A stretch of 64,000 bases of DNA, from NCBI GenBank assembly GCA_046328035.1, contig JAXLXI010000015.1:1-64000 (forward strand). Direction: 5' to 3'. Below the pieces are notes generated by a model. That model saw only the letters and a list, made by a program, of their open reading frames with translations. It had not been told where the DNA came from and searched no databases. Made by a program: the position numbers and the translations under genes. The stretch comes from JBGASG01 sp046328035. Lineage in GTDB: Bacteria; Cyanobacteriota; Vampirovibrionia; Obscuribacterales; Obscuribacteraceae. Shown one piece after another: positions 9,485 to 18,621 of this stretch (within the stretch, counting starts at the first letter, position 1; each line of letters begins with the position of its first letter).

Positions 9485-10355
9485 ATGCTAAATGTTGATT
9501 TTTCTACCTTGCGAGCCTTTGCTGCGTTTGCCGAACACCTTAACTTCACGCATGCGGCAGACGAGCTGTTCATCTCGCAACCCGCCCTGCACATGAAAGT
9601 ACAACAACTGGCAAACACACTGGATGTACCGCTCTATACAAAGATCGGACGTCGCCTGGAACTCACCGAGCAGGGTCTGCAGGTGGCGCGATTTGCCCGC
9701 CAGATGCTGTCTCAGGCGGAAGCTTTCGGGAGTGAGTTGCACGGCGGCGCCAGTTCACAGCCGGTCGTGCTGGGCCGGTGGAGAGGGAACATACTTATAT
9801 ATTCTGGGCAACGGCATCAAGCAGTTTCTCAAACAGTCGAAAACGCCTCTTAAATTGATCACAGCCAATCGCGAAGGCGTCATCGATGCGGTCGTAAGCG
9901 GCAAAGCTCACATTGGGATCGCGTCATTGGAAACAGTGCCGGACGGTTGCCGGTCTACACTGCTGTCTCGGTGCGATCAGATGCTGGTGATGCCGAAAGG
10001 GCATCCGCTGGCGACGAGCAAATCATTGCGACTGACGTCATTGCAGGGGCAGTCGTTGATAGTTCCACCGGCGGACCGTCCGCATCGACAGATATTGGCA
10101 CGCGCCCTGCAATCTGCCGAGGTCGACTGGCAGGTAGCGGTGGAAGCAAACGGCTGGGAGCTGATGCTCCACTTCGTAAAACTTGGTCTGGGACTGGCGA
10201 TTGTCAATTCGATGGTATCGCTGCCGGCGGGACTGGTGTCACGCAAGCTCACCGAACTTCCGCAAGTGCATTATCACTTGTTTCACCTGTCCGGCGCCGC
10301 CCGCGAAGGCACAGCCGCAGCCCAACTAAAGTCGATCCTTCTTTCTGAGTCCTGA
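9485..10355 (+). pseudogene. LysR-type transcriptional regulator, one frameshift
   Basis: The first part (ATG 9485, MLNVDFSTLRAFAAFAEH) is a typical LysR winged helix-turn-helix (ADELFISQPALHMKVQQLAN, then GRRLELTEQG). The second part, in the +1 frame, is the LysR effector domain (GEGTYLYILGNGIKQFLK, HIGIASLE, LVMPKGHPLA, FVKLGLGLAIVNSM). Removing one G from the GGG at 9772-9774 joins them as VVLAGGEGTYLY and gives about 289 residues, close to the usual 300. A TTG 33 bp upstream of ATG 9485 is an alternative start. No divergent target gene is obvious; the frameshifted HAD-like gene is the divergent neighbour. Confidence 0.8.
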
Positions 10356-10416
10356 GAATTGATCAGGTATCTCGACATATGATAATTTGGCCGTGTCACC
10401 TTACGAGGTCTGTTCT

Positions 10417-10765
10417 GTGCATCATTCAAAGAAATTGGCAGCCGTCATGGCAGTCTCGCTCCTGGTAGCAGTTGCTTCGCCTGGCATCTCTAAAACGGAC
10501 GATCGACGAACGCCAGGCTCAACTGATGCAAGACATCAATGCCGGTCAGAAAAACAAAGAACTGACGGTCAAAGAGTGCACCAAGCTTCGTTCGGATCTG
10601 GCCGACGTCATGCGCAAAAAGCGCAGCATGATCAAAAAGAGTTCCAACAAACAACTATCGCCAAAAGACACAGCTTATCTAGAAGAAGAACTCAACAAAG
10701 TTTCAGTTGCGATCAGCAAGCTGAAGCTTGAGAAGCGCGTTCAGGTCCAGGGCAACAGCAAATAA
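10417..10765 (+). pseudogene. Small secreted coiled-coil protein, one frameshift
   Basis: From GTG 10417, with GAGG eight bases upstream, the translation begins as a signal peptide (HHSKKLAAVMAVSLLVAVASP). The mature part lies in the next frame (ASLKRTIDERQAQLMQDI), a Lys/Glu-rich helical protein of about 90 residues likely to form a coiled coil. One extra base near 10483-10486 separates the two; deleting it gives a normal AVASPA signal peptidase site. The function is unknown. This is the third neighbouring gene with a single-base frameshift. Confidence 0.6.
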
Positions 10766-10784
10766 GCGCTGCCTGTGCGATAGC

Positions 10785-11750
10785 CTAGGGGTGCGCCGTC
10801 ACACCTTGTCGGCGAGACTCACTGTGCAACCAATCGATAATCAGCGTCGCCAACTGGTGGGTCAACTGATTCTCCTCCAGCAAAAGGTGTTCGCCGTCGC
10901 CGACGACCATCAATAGTTTTTCCTGGACTGTCAGATCGTTGAACAAGTCGATGGTGCCTTCCGGCTTCACCAGCTTGTCTTTAAATCCTGCCAGCATCAA
11001 GACGGGCACCTTCTCCACCAGTACCGCAGCGTCGTAGTTGCCTTTCATGAAGTCGTTGAACTGCTTCAACTCATCGGGCGTCAGCTCCATGCGGTTGATT
11101 TTGTTGTCTTCCCATTTCTTCTGCAGATATTCGTTGGAGGTAGCTTTCGAAACCACTTCCGGAGCCACATCCATCGGCTTATCTTTGTTCTCGATATAAC
11201 GAACACCGACGACGATGTTGCTGTGCCATTTGCCGTAGCGATCGCTCGATGGCACAGAAGAGACCAATCCATCGACAAGCTGCGGGTTTCTTGACACCGC
11301 CCGCAGAGCTATGGCACCACCCATCGATTCGCCGACGATGAAGATCGGTGTGCCCGGAAAGGCAGCTCGCAGAGCCCGCAATGCTGCTTCCGTATCGGCG
11401 AGACAGCCTTCGAAATCGACTCTCTCTTTGCCGCGCACCTGCATCCATTTTCCAAATCCACGCACATCCATGGCATAGACAGCGATGCCGCGCGATGCCA
11501 TCACTCGCCCAAACTCCGCATACGACTCGCTGCTGAAACCAAGTCCGTGAATGCAGAGCAACACTTCTCTGGGTTTATCAATCGGCAGCCAGGCTCGATA
11601 GGGAACCTTGACGCCTTCACTCCAGATCGGCAACCGCGCCTTCGCAGGCACCGCTCGGCGTGCCGGTGGTTTCGCCTCGACAGCAGGGGCAAGCATTGCC
11701 AACTGCGTGCACACCGATAGGGCAACTAATCCGAGTTTGCTGACGGACAT
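10785..11750 (-). CDS. Secreted alpha/beta hydrolase (monoglyceride lipase-like)
   Basis: About 321 residues from ATG 11750, which has an AAGGAGAG ribosome site; a start 10 codons upstream is less likely. A signal peptide (MSVSKLGLVALSVCTQLAMLAP...VEA) is followed by an alpha/beta hydrolase fold: LLCIHGLGFSSESY oxyanion region, AMDVRGFG, nucleophile elbow GESMGG, acid candidate in AGFKDKLV and catalytic His in GDGEHLLLEE. The pattern fits the lysophospholipase/monoacylglycerol lipase group. It lies 26 bp downstream of the lipoprotein gene on the same strand and may be co-transcribed with it. Confidence 0.87.
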   Translation of the reverse strand: MSVSKLGLVALSVCTQLAMLAPAVEAKPPARRAVPAKARLPIWSEGVKVPYRAWLPIDKPREVLLCIHGLGFSSESYAEFGRVMASRGIAVYAMDVRGFGKWMQVRGKERVDFEGCLADTEAALRALRAAFPGTPIFIVGESMGGAIALRAVSRNPQLVDGLVSSVPSSDRYGKWHSNIVVGVRYIENKDKPMDVAPEVVSKATSNEYLQKKWEDNKINRMELTPDELKQFNDFMKGNYDAAVLVEKVPVLMLAGFKDKLVKPEGTIDLFNDLTVQEKLLMVVGDGEHLLLEENQLTHQLATLIIDWLHSESRRQGVTAHP

Positions 11751-11776
11751 AACAGCTCTCCTTAAACTGGCTGATC

Positions 11777-12319
11777 TCATTTGGACTTTCTCAGGTAGTC
11801 AACGCTGGAACTGAATCTTTTGACATTGGACAACATGAAGATGCGATCTTCGTGATCGGGATCATGTATCGGCTTATCGCCTGCGCCACCACATACAATG
11901 GCGTACATCTTGCCGTTGTCCAGAGCGGAATATTGAACCATCCCGGCTTTGGTCGCCGGCACCACCTCACCGCGAAAAACGGACTCCAGGTCTTTGATAT
12001 CACCTTGCTCCGGCATCTGGTTGGATTTGCCGGTAGCGGGATTGGTGAAGCCCTCTTTCGGCAAGTAACTCTTCAACGCATCGTCGACGCGCGTCGGATA
12101 GTTTCCTCCATGATCGACCGCATAAGCTTCGACCGACTCTTGAATGGCGGCTGCCTGACCAACCAGGGCGCTGTCGATAAAGTCCGGCTTCTGGGACTGC
12201 TCCGAGGCGGGAGTCACCGCCGCCGGGGGTGGGCCGCTACTGCAAGACGACAAAACAATTGCGCATGCGGCTGCGACTGAAACAACAGCTACAGCGGCAT
12301 GCAAGTTCATGCTTGTCAT
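11777..12319 (-). CDS. Lipoprotein with pseudopilin-like core
   Basis: 180 residues. A hydrophobic N-terminus ends in a lipobox, VLSSC (Cys near residue 26), so it is probably a lipid-anchored envelope protein. The middle (AAIQESVEAYAVDHGGNYPTRVDDAL...GFTNPATG) resembles the soluble core of type II secretion pseudopilins and related substrate-like lipoproteins. No catalytic motif is visible. It is followed by the alpha/beta hydrolase gene on the same strand, so the pair may form an operon. The start could be the first or the fourth codon (two Met). Confidence 0.75.
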   Translation of the reverse strand: MTSMNLHAAVAVVSVAAACAIVLSSCSSGPPPAAVTPASEQSQKPDFIDSALVGQAAAIQESVEAYAVDHGGNYPTRVDDALKSYLPKEGFTNPATGKSNQMPEQGDIKDLESVFRGEVVPATKAGMVQYSALDNGKMYAIVCGGAGDKPIHDPDHEDRIFMLSNVKRFSSSVDYLRKSK

Positions 12320-12461
12320 CGGGAAACGGACCTCGGGATGCCTGGGCGTGCATATCCTACCAAGTGGGAAAGGTACGCACCACCTGAAACGCTAAAGCGA
12401 TATCGTTTCAGTGATGCAATGAGGTAGAGTTACACTCCTTCAGCTTCTAGGAGACGACAAC

Positions 12462-13547
12462 ATGACTACTGCCGGCAGCCCTCATCAAACCAGCACTGTC
12501 GACAGAGAGAAAGCCGGGGCTTTCCAGCATCGGTGCGTCGAAGACTTCGCGAGTCTGGTCGCGGTCGCCTGTGGTGCCCTGGGCGATCGCCTCGGTCTGT
12601 ATAAGGCTATGCACGAGCTAGGGGCGGCCACCGCCGATCAAATTGCGGCACGCGCCGGCTGCAACGCGCGTTATGTCCGTGAGTGGTTGCTGAATCAAGC
12701 GGCGAGCGGATACGTTCGCTACGAAAGCGACTCGCAAGAGTTTGTATTACCGGCAGAACACGCCGAAGTACTTTGCAACGACAACAGTCCGTACTTTGCT
12801 GCCGGAGGGTTCGAAACGTACCTGGCACTTTTGCAGTCCTACGAACGCCTTGTCGACTGCTTCAAGACAGGCAAAGGATTGAGCTGGGGCGAACACGACC
12901 CGCACCTTTTCTCCGGCACCGAAAGGTTTTTCCGCACCGCATACAAAAATGTGCTCGTGCAAAAGTGGATTCCCGATGCGCCCGAGTTGCAATCGAAGCT
13001 GGAACGAGGCGCAAAGGTGGCCGACGTCGGTTGCGGACATGGAATCTCAACCGTGGAGATGGCTCAAGCGTTCCCCGCCTCGAAATTCTACGGATTCGAT
13101 AATCACGCGCCCTCGATAGAACAGGCGCGCAAAGTTGCCGCCGCCGGCGGACTGAGCGAGCGCATCACTTATGAAGTCGCATCGGCAGCCGAGTTACCGG
13201 GGAGCGATTACGATGTGGTGGCATTTTTCGATTGTCTACACGATATGGGAGATCCTCAATCAGCCTGCCGCAGGGTCGCGCAAATTTTGAAGCCGGACGG
13301 ACTGATGGTGCTGGTCGAACCGATGGGCGGCAGAACGCTCGAAGAAAACTTCAACCTGGTCGGTCGCGTTTACACAGGCGCCAGCGTCCTTTGCTGCACA
13401 CCAGCGGCGATGGCATCCGGACCGACTCAACTGGGAACCGTCGCCACCGACAGCGCCCTGGAATCGGTTGTTAAAGCAGGTGGTTTCAAGACGTTCAAGC
13501 GGGCTACAGAAACTCCGTTTAATCGCGTTTTCATCGCCACCTTATAG
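12462..13547 (+). CDS. SAM-dependent methyltransferase with N-terminal winged helix
   Basis: 361 residues with an AGGAG ribosome site ten bases before ATG. The N-terminal ~110 residues look like a winged-helix dimerisation domain (ATADQIAARAGCNARYVREWL), as in Rv2258c-type methyltransferases. The C-terminal part is a class I SAM-binding Rossmann fold: VADVGCGHGIST (motif I, near residue 188), FYGFDNH acidic position, VVAFFDCLHDMGD and LMVLVEP. The substrate is unknown. It stands alone between divergent and same-strand neighbours. Confidence 0.87.
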   Translation: MTTAGSPHQTSTVDREKAGAFQHRCVEDFASLVAVACGALGDRLGLYKAMHELGAATADQIAARAGCNARYVREWLLNQAASGYVRYESDSQEFVLPAEHAEVLCNDNSPYFAAGGFETYLALLQSYERLVDCFKTGKGLSWGEHDPHLFSGTERFFRTAYKNVLVQKWIPDAPELQSKLERGAKVADVGCGHGISTVEMAQAFPASKFYGFDNHAPSIEQARKVAAAGGLSERITYEVASAAELPGSDYDVVAFFDCLHDMGDPQSACRRVAQILKPDGLMVLVEPMGGRTLEENFNLVGRVYTGASVLCCTPAAMASGPTQLGTVATDSALESVVKAGGFKTFKRATETPFNRVFIATL

Positions 13548-13636
13548 CTGAGCTGCTCTACTGCTCAGCAGTTCAGAGGAACCATGCGCACCCATTCTCG
13601 TCTTTCTCCCGGGTGAGGGGATGAGAGGTAGAAGTT

Positions 13637-13984
13637 ATGACGAACCTCAGTAAAGTGACTCTGGCATTGCTGGGTCTTGCCGTTGCCGGCACAGCCAGCA
13701 TCTCAGCGTCACATGCTGATACCGTGCTGATGAAACGGGAAATAGTGACCAGCCCGGCAGTCATTATGCCGGAACAAGACGTGATGTTTGCGCCGCTGGA
13801 GACCACTAAGGTCCTAGTTCAACCGGTGGTTATTCCACAGGTGAGAACTCAAGCCGCAGTGATCGAGCAAAGAACGACCGCACTGTCTGAGCCGTACACG
13901 GTTGAGACCCGATACGGCAACACCAGAGTGTTCGAAAAGCCGTTACTGATTGCTCCTGAGACGCATGTTGAATTGCTGCCCTGA
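13637..13984 (+). CDS. Small secreted protein of unknown function
   Basis: 115 residues. A signal peptide (MTNLSKVTLALLGLAVAGTASISASHA) ends near residue 27. The mature part is Val/Pro/Thr-rich with repeated short motifs (VTSPAVIMPEQ, VQPVVIPQ, KPLLIAPE) and no Cys, perhaps an extended envelope protein. I recognise no family. A strong intrinsic terminator follows 37 bp after the stop, so the gene is probably monocistronic. Confidence 0.75.
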   Translation: MTNLSKVTLALLGLAVAGTASISASHADTVLMKREIVTSPAVIMPEQDVMFAPLETTKVLVQPVVIPQVRTQAAVIEQRTTALSEPYTVETRYGNTRVFEKPLLIAPETHVELLP

Positions 13985-14021
13985 GTCAGCTGAAAAAACA
14001 CGTGCACGGTGTGCAACCGGA

Positions 14022-14049
14022 CAGCCAGCCCTAGGGCTGGCTGTTTTTT
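14022..14049 (+). terminator. Intrinsic terminator
   Basis: CAGCCAGCCC and GGGCTGGCTG form a 10-bp perfect stem with a TA loop, followed by a run of six T. It ends transcription of the small secreted protein gene. Confidence 0.92.
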
Positions 14050-14146
14050 CACGAACACTTACTAAACTGATCTAGATGCGTCTTCCCGACGTTGATTCAG
14101 ATCGATAATCGCATAGTCTGACTGAGCAACCGGAAGGTCTCACTAC

Positions 14147-14932
14147 GTGCGACGTATCTGTCTAACTATTTTATCGGCGCTGGCTGTGCTCTTCTGCCTG
14201 CGAGTAACCGGGCAGCTTCTGGTGGCATTCTTCCAAGTCACGTGGCTCCCGCCGATGGAGTCCTGGATGTCGGGAGCTGTTTCCTATCCAGTCCTGCTGA
14301 CATTACAAATCGGCATCATCACCCTGATGGGCAAGATTTGCTGGGACATCCAACATCGAGACGGCTACTTTTATCAACCCAGCGAACGCCTGGGCAGATT
14401 CTTCCTAGAAGCCGGCGCCTTCTATTTCCTGATCATGGTTATGCGATATTCAATGCGCATGTCCCTGTACCCTCACGAACGCTGGCTGGGCGGTGCGCTG
14501 CCGATCTTTTTCCACTGTGTGTTGGCGCTCTTCGTCATGTTTTATGGTGCTTACCATCTGCTGTCAGTTGTAAAAACAAGACAGCGCAAAACCTGGACAC
14601 CGATTGTCTGCCGAGCACTGGCGGCGACCGGCCTGCTGGTATGGCTAACTTACCAGTTGGCACCGGCCGTAATGGCACACACATTCCACCTGCGACCGGC
14701 ACAGTACGCAGTGAGCATCGAACGCGATGTCCAGATACCGGTGGAAGATGGTGTAGTTCTCGTAGCAGACGTTTATCATCCACAGCACCTTGAACGCAGT
14801 CCGACAATCATCGTCCGCATTCCATACACAAAAACGATCAACAACATGATCACCGCCAACTTGATGGGTCGCCTATGGGCAGAGCGAGGCTATACAGCAG
14901 TTATTCAGTGCACGCGCGGCAAGGGCGACTGA
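14147..14932 (+). pseudogene. Truncated CocE/NonD-type (S15) hydrolase with membrane N-terminus
   Basis: 261 residues from GTG 14147 (GGAAGG upstream). About 190 residues with four or five membrane segments lead into the start of an S15/CocE hydrolase domain: VQIPVEDGVVLVADVYHP, TIIVRIPYTK, WAERGYTAVIQCTRG. In intact relatives this continues for several hundred residues, including the nucleophile elbow. Here it stops at once after TRGKGD, before any catalytic residue. I found no continuation in the other frames before the next gene at 15038, so the 3' part appears to be deleted rather than frameshifted. It is probably a pseudogene, or a relic used only as a membrane protein. Confidence 0.72.
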
Positions 14933-15037
14933 TCTTGCCAATTATTCCGCCCGCCACAACAAGCGTTGCAAAGCAGAACGCGCAAGTGCTATCGTCTTAT
15001 GCCCCGGGGTCAAGTTCAGGAAAAGAGCGGCAAGATT

Positions 15038-16432
15038 ATGGCAGCAGCAGCAGTCGAACATTTTGATGACATCATTTTGGGTGGTGGCAAGGGCGGCAAA
15101 TCACTTGCCATGGCGCTGGGTCCCGCCGGACACAAAGTAGCTCTGATCGAACGCGGTCAGATCGGCGGCACCTGTATAAATGTAGCCTGCATACCGACAA
15201 AGACGATGGTGGCAAGCGCTAAGTTGATTCATGCAGCCAAGCACGCCGACAGCTTCGGTGTGCGCTTGCAAGAAGCGGCGCCCAGTCTGTCCGGCGTACT
15301 AGAACGGAAACGGCGCGTGGTGCAAGGCATGGTTGACGCACACAAAACACTTTTCGCCAACACTGCCAATATGGATTTCATTCTAGGCACCGGCAAGTTC
15401 ACCAGTCCCAAAGAAATCGAAATCACTCTGGACCGAGGCGGCACCAGAGTGCTGACAGCCGACCGCATCTATATCAACACGGGCAGCAAAACTGCCGTGC
15501 CGTCGATTCCCGGACTGAATGACGTGCCGTTTCTCACCAGCACTTCTTTGATGGAACTCAATGAGCAGCCAACTCACCTGGTGATCATCGGCGCTGGTTA
15601 CATCGCTCTGGAGTTCGCTCAGGTTTTTGCTCGTCTGGGCAGTCGCGTCACGGTGCTCATGCGCGGCGACCGATTTCTGCCGCGCGAAGATGAAGACATC
15701 GCGCAAGCCGTCAAGCAAGTCCTGGAAGCAGATGGTGTCGTCTTCAAGATTGTGACCAGTTATGATTCAGTTGAGAAATCGGCTGATGGCGTTGTTCTCA
15801 AGGTCGGCACCGAAAAAGGGACTGAAGCGGTTTCTTGCAGTCACTTGATGGTGGCAATCGGCCGCAATCCGAACACGAAGGATCTCAACCTGGAAGCAGC
15901 CGGTGTCAAGACTGACGATCGCGGCAACATCGTTGTGAACGAAAAGTTGCAAACCACAGCCGATTCTATTTGGGCGATCGGCGATTGCAATGGAGGCCCG
16001 CTATTTACTCATGCGTCATGGGACGATTATCGCATCATTCGGGATAACGTTCTGCACAACGCCGGGCGCAGCACCACCGATCGCATCATGCCTTACACAT
16101 TGTTTGTCGATCCCGAGCTCGGGCGTGTCGGACTCACCGAACAAGACGCCCGCAAGAGAGGTCTGGACATTCTGGTGGCAAAGATTCCGGCCAGCAAGGT
16201 GCCGCGCGCCGTCACCTCGGGCGAGGCGCAGGGACTGCTGAAAGTCGTTGTCGATAAGCAAACGAAACAGATACTTGGCTGTTCGCTTCTCTGTCATTCA
16301 GCCGGGGAAGTGATGTCGGTAGTGCAAATGGCGATGATCGGCAAAGTAACTTATCCGCAAGTAGCAAACACTATTTTTACGCATCCGACCATGGCCGAAA
16401 GTCTCAATATTTTGTTTGCCACCTTGCCTTAA
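15038..16432 (+). CDS. Pyridine nucleotide-disulfide oxidoreductase (RclA/mercuric reductase-like)
   Basis: 464 residues from ATG 15038 (MAAAAVEHFDDIILGGGKGG); an upstream in-frame start adds an implausible basic tail. FAD is bound by ILGGGKGG. The redox-active disulfide is GGTCINVACIPTK (Cys46/Cys51), NAD(P) is bound by VIIGAGYIALEFAQVFARLG, and a second FAD motif is WAIGDCNG. The C-terminal HPTMAE supplies the His-Glu pair used by group I disulfide reductases. The C-terminal Cys pair of MerA is missing, so mercury reduction is unlikely, and the whole resembles RclA or lipoamide dehydrogenase-like enzymes. The metallopeptidase gene starts 6 bp downstream. Confidence 0.88.
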   Translation: MAAAAVEHFDDIILGGGKGGKSLAMALGPAGHKVALIERGQIGGTCINVACIPTKTMVASAKLIHAAKHADSFGVRLQEAAPSLSGVLERKRRVVQGMVDAHKTLFANTANMDFILGTGKFTSPKEIEITLDRGGTRVLTADRIYINTGSKTAVPSIPGLNDVPFLTSTSLMELNEQPTHLVIIGAGYIALEFAQVFARLGSRVTVLMRGDRFLPREDEDIAQAVKQVLEADGVVFKIVTSYDSVEKSADGVVLKVGTEKGTEAVSCSHLMVAIGRNPNTKDLNLEAAGVKTDDRGNIVVNEKLQTTADSIWAIGDCNGGPLFTHASWDDYRIIRDNVLHNAGRSTTDRIMPYTLFVDPELGRVGLTEQDARKRGLDILVAKIPASKVPRAVTSGEAQGLLKVVVDKQTKQILGCSLLCHSAGEVMSVVQMAMIGKVTYPQVANTIFTHPTMAESLNILFATLP

Positions 16433-16438
16433 GACACC

Positions 16439-17266
16439 ATGAATATGACTCCCCCCGCCGGCACAAAGCCGTTCGCTTCGCCGCTCCTGTTCCTGCTGCC
16501 GTCCATGGCAGTGCTGTGCGCAGCTCTGCATCTGGTCCTGGCGGCCGGCGGTGCTTCCGCCAGCCCGACATCAGCCGATCAATTCTATAAGAAGAGTACG
16601 TCGGTTTGCGGGCTACAAATCGCTTGTGCGGCCAGTGTTCCGGATGCCGCATTGCGCAGCGCCCAGGACATTGTTTCTTGCATGTTGTCGCAACGACCGG
16701 ACATCGCCAGAGCCATGGTGGCACACAAAGTTAAAGTTGCAATTATCGGAGCCGATCAGGTGACGACGGACATACCGGAACACGCCGACCTCAACAGAGT
16801 TTTTACGCAATGGGATTGGAACCAACGCACACGCGGAGTCGGTGCCACCGAAGCCCGTCCGGTGACAAGTTGCGGCGAGGAAAACCTGCTGCAGTATCAG
16901 GTCGACCGATACCACGGTGAGTGCATTTTGATCCACGAGTTCGGGCACACGATTCTCGAGATGGGAATCAAGTACATCGATCCATCGTTCGTGGCGCGTG
17001 TCGAGCAGGCTTATAAGAACGCAATCGCCGCCGGTAAGTGGAAAAACACTTACGCCGGGAGCAACGCAAACGAATACTGGGCGGAGGGAGTACAAGACTG
17101 GTTCGACGCAAACCTCTGGCGTACCAAACCAGACGGAATACACAACGAGATTCACACACGCGATCAACTGCGCACGTATGACCCGGAGTTGTATTCCTTG
17201 TTAAGCCAGGTCTTTCCATCCAACTGGAAATGGTCGCCGCAGCAACACACGATGATTCAGCGCTAG
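16439..17266 (+). CDS. Secreted zinc metallopeptidase-like protein
   Basis: 275 residues. A hydrophobic N-terminus (about 15-41, ending ASASP) suggests export. HEFGHTILEMG near residues 166-176 is a HExxH zinc motif. NEYWAEGVQDWFDAN near 211-225 supplies a likely third ligand (Glu), an arrangement like the gluzincin-type anthrax-lethal-factor-like (ATLF) peptidases. Several Cys suggest disulfides in the mature domain. The gene starts 6 bp after the oxidoreductase stop and the amidohydrolase follows after 17 bp, so the three may be co-transcribed. The substrate is unknown. Confidence 0.75.
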   Translation: MNMTPPAGTKPFASPLLFLLPSMAVLCAALHLVLAAGGASASPTSADQFYKKSTSVCGLQIACAASVPDAALRSAQDIVSCMLSQRPDIARAMVAHKVKVAIIGADQVTTDIPEHADLNRVFTQWDWNQRTRGVGATEARPVTSCGEENLLQYQVDRYHGECILIHEFGHTILEMGIKYIDPSFVARVEQAYKNAIAAGKWKNTYAGSNANEYWAEGVQDWFDANLWRTKPDGIHNEIHTRDQLRTYDPELYSLLSQVFPSNWKWSPQQHTMIQR

Positions 17267-17283
17267 CGCGCTAAAATCTCCTT

Positions 17284-18618
17284 ATGAGGACCACATTTGT
17301 CATGAGGAATTGCGTTGCATTGGGCATGGCTGCCATTTTCGCGGTCGGCTGCCCAGCCAACGCCCAGGCAGAAACCACCGCCGTCAGAGCGGGGAAACTG
17401 GTGGACCCGGAGCAGGGGGTTGTGGCGAGCAACCAGGTGATTGTGATTGAGGACAGCAAAGTCAAAGCTGTGGGTGGCTACGGCGAGATCACGATTCCGA
17501 AAGGTGCGACAGTCATCGATTGCTCGAACAACACAGTCTTGCCGGGCTTAATTGACTGTCATACGCATTTGACCGACGAAAACAATCCCGATCCGGTCAC
17601 TGAGTTGCAGCGCACGGCGGCGCAGAAGGCTTTTGAATCGATTCCCTATGCGAGACGCACGGTGGAAGCGGGCTTCACGACCGTACGCGATGTCGGCACA
17701 TACAGAGCCCTGGTGGATCTGGCTCTTCGTGATGCCATCGCCCGCGGTGATGTGGTCGGCCCGCGCATGTTCGCCTGCGGCGCTTACGTGACCATCACAG
17801 GTGGTGGCGGGTGCTTAAGTGGATACGCACCTGACATAACCATTCCCACAGATTTGCAATTCGGCAAGGCTGACGGTCCGTGGGAGGTGCGCAAGCGCAT
17901 CCGCGAATTGGCACATTGCGGCGTCGACTTGATCAAAGTAATTGCCACCGGTGCGATCCTCACGCACGGCAGCAAGCCCGGCGCGCAAGAGTACACTTTC
18001 GAGGAGTTGCAAGCGGCAGTCGACGAGGCGAGCAAGTTCGGTTTAAAAGTAGCCGCTCACGCGCATGCGACCAAAGGCATTAAAGACGCAGTACGAGCCG
18101 GTGTGGCGTCCATCGAACACGGCAGCCTGCTGGACGATGAGTGCATCGCATTGATGAAGGAGAAAGGCACCTATCTGGTGGCAGACATCTATAACGAAGA
18201 TTACATCCAGGGCGATAAACGCAGCAAGGGTATGCCACAGGATTTTATTGAACACGACGCACAACTTGGTGTCGAACAGCGCAAAAGTTTCGAACGAGCA
18301 GCCAAAGCCGGCGTGAAAATGGCGTTCGGCACCGACGCCGGAGTTTTTCCGCACGGCACCAACGCCAAGCAATTTGCCACCATGGTCAAGCATGGACTGA
18401 CGCCCATGCAGGCAATCCAGTCAGCGACAATCAATGCCGCAGACCTGCTGGGCAAAAAGGACGAACTTGGATCACTCAAACCCGGCAAGTTAGCCGATTT
18501 GATCGCGGTGAACGGCGACCCTATAAAAGACGTGCGAGTGCTCGAACACGTGGTGTTTGTCATGAAGGCCGGCAAGGTCATCAGACCGCAATCTATGGAA
18601 ATTACGCCCGGTCGCTAG
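17284..18618 (+). CDS. Secreted amidohydrolase (imidazolonepropionase/prolidase-like)
   Basis: 444 residues with a signal peptide ending ANAQA near residue 29. The amidohydrolase metal site is complete: HTH (93-95), the lysine in LIKVIATG near 218 (probably carboxylated), HAHAT near 255, EHGS near 275 and GTDAG near 342. The C-terminal LGSLKPGKLADLIAVNGDP is the usual closing beta-sandwich. This subgroup includes Xaa-Pro dipeptidases and related metal-dependent hydrolases such as imidazolonepropionase-like enzymes. Placement after a secreted metallopeptidase suggests peptide breakdown, by inference. The convergent lipoprotein gene ends 3 bp away. Confidence 0.88.
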   Translation: MRTTFVMRNCVALGMAAIFAVGCPANAQAETTAVRAGKLVDPEQGVVASNQVIVIEDSKVKAVGGYGEITIPKGATVIDCSNNTVLPGLIDCHTHLTDENNPDPVTELQRTAAQKAFESIPYARRTVEAGFTTVRDVGTYRALVDLALRDAIARGDVVGPRMFACGAYVTITGGGGCLSGYAPDITIPTDLQFGKADGPWEVRKRIRELAHCGVDLIKVIATGAILTHGSKPGAQEYTFEELQAAVDEASKFGLKVAAHAHATKGIKDAVRAGVASIEHGSLLDDECIALMKEKGTYLVADIYNEDYIQGDKRSKGMPQDFIEHDAQLGVEQRKSFERAAKAGVKMAFGTDAGVFPHGTNAKQFATMVKHGLTPMQAIQSATINAADLLGKKDELGSLKPGKLADLIAVNGDPIKDVRVLEHVVFVMKAGKVIRPQSMEITPGR

Positions 18619-18621
18619 TGT

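Noticed and set aside
9624..10355. Programmed frameshift in the LysR gene
   Set aside because: No slippery heptamer or stem-loop is seen, and neighbouring genes have similar single-base breaks.
15038..16432. Mercuric reductase
   Set aside because: No C-terminal Cys pair, no N-terminal heavy-metal domain and no mer genes nearby.
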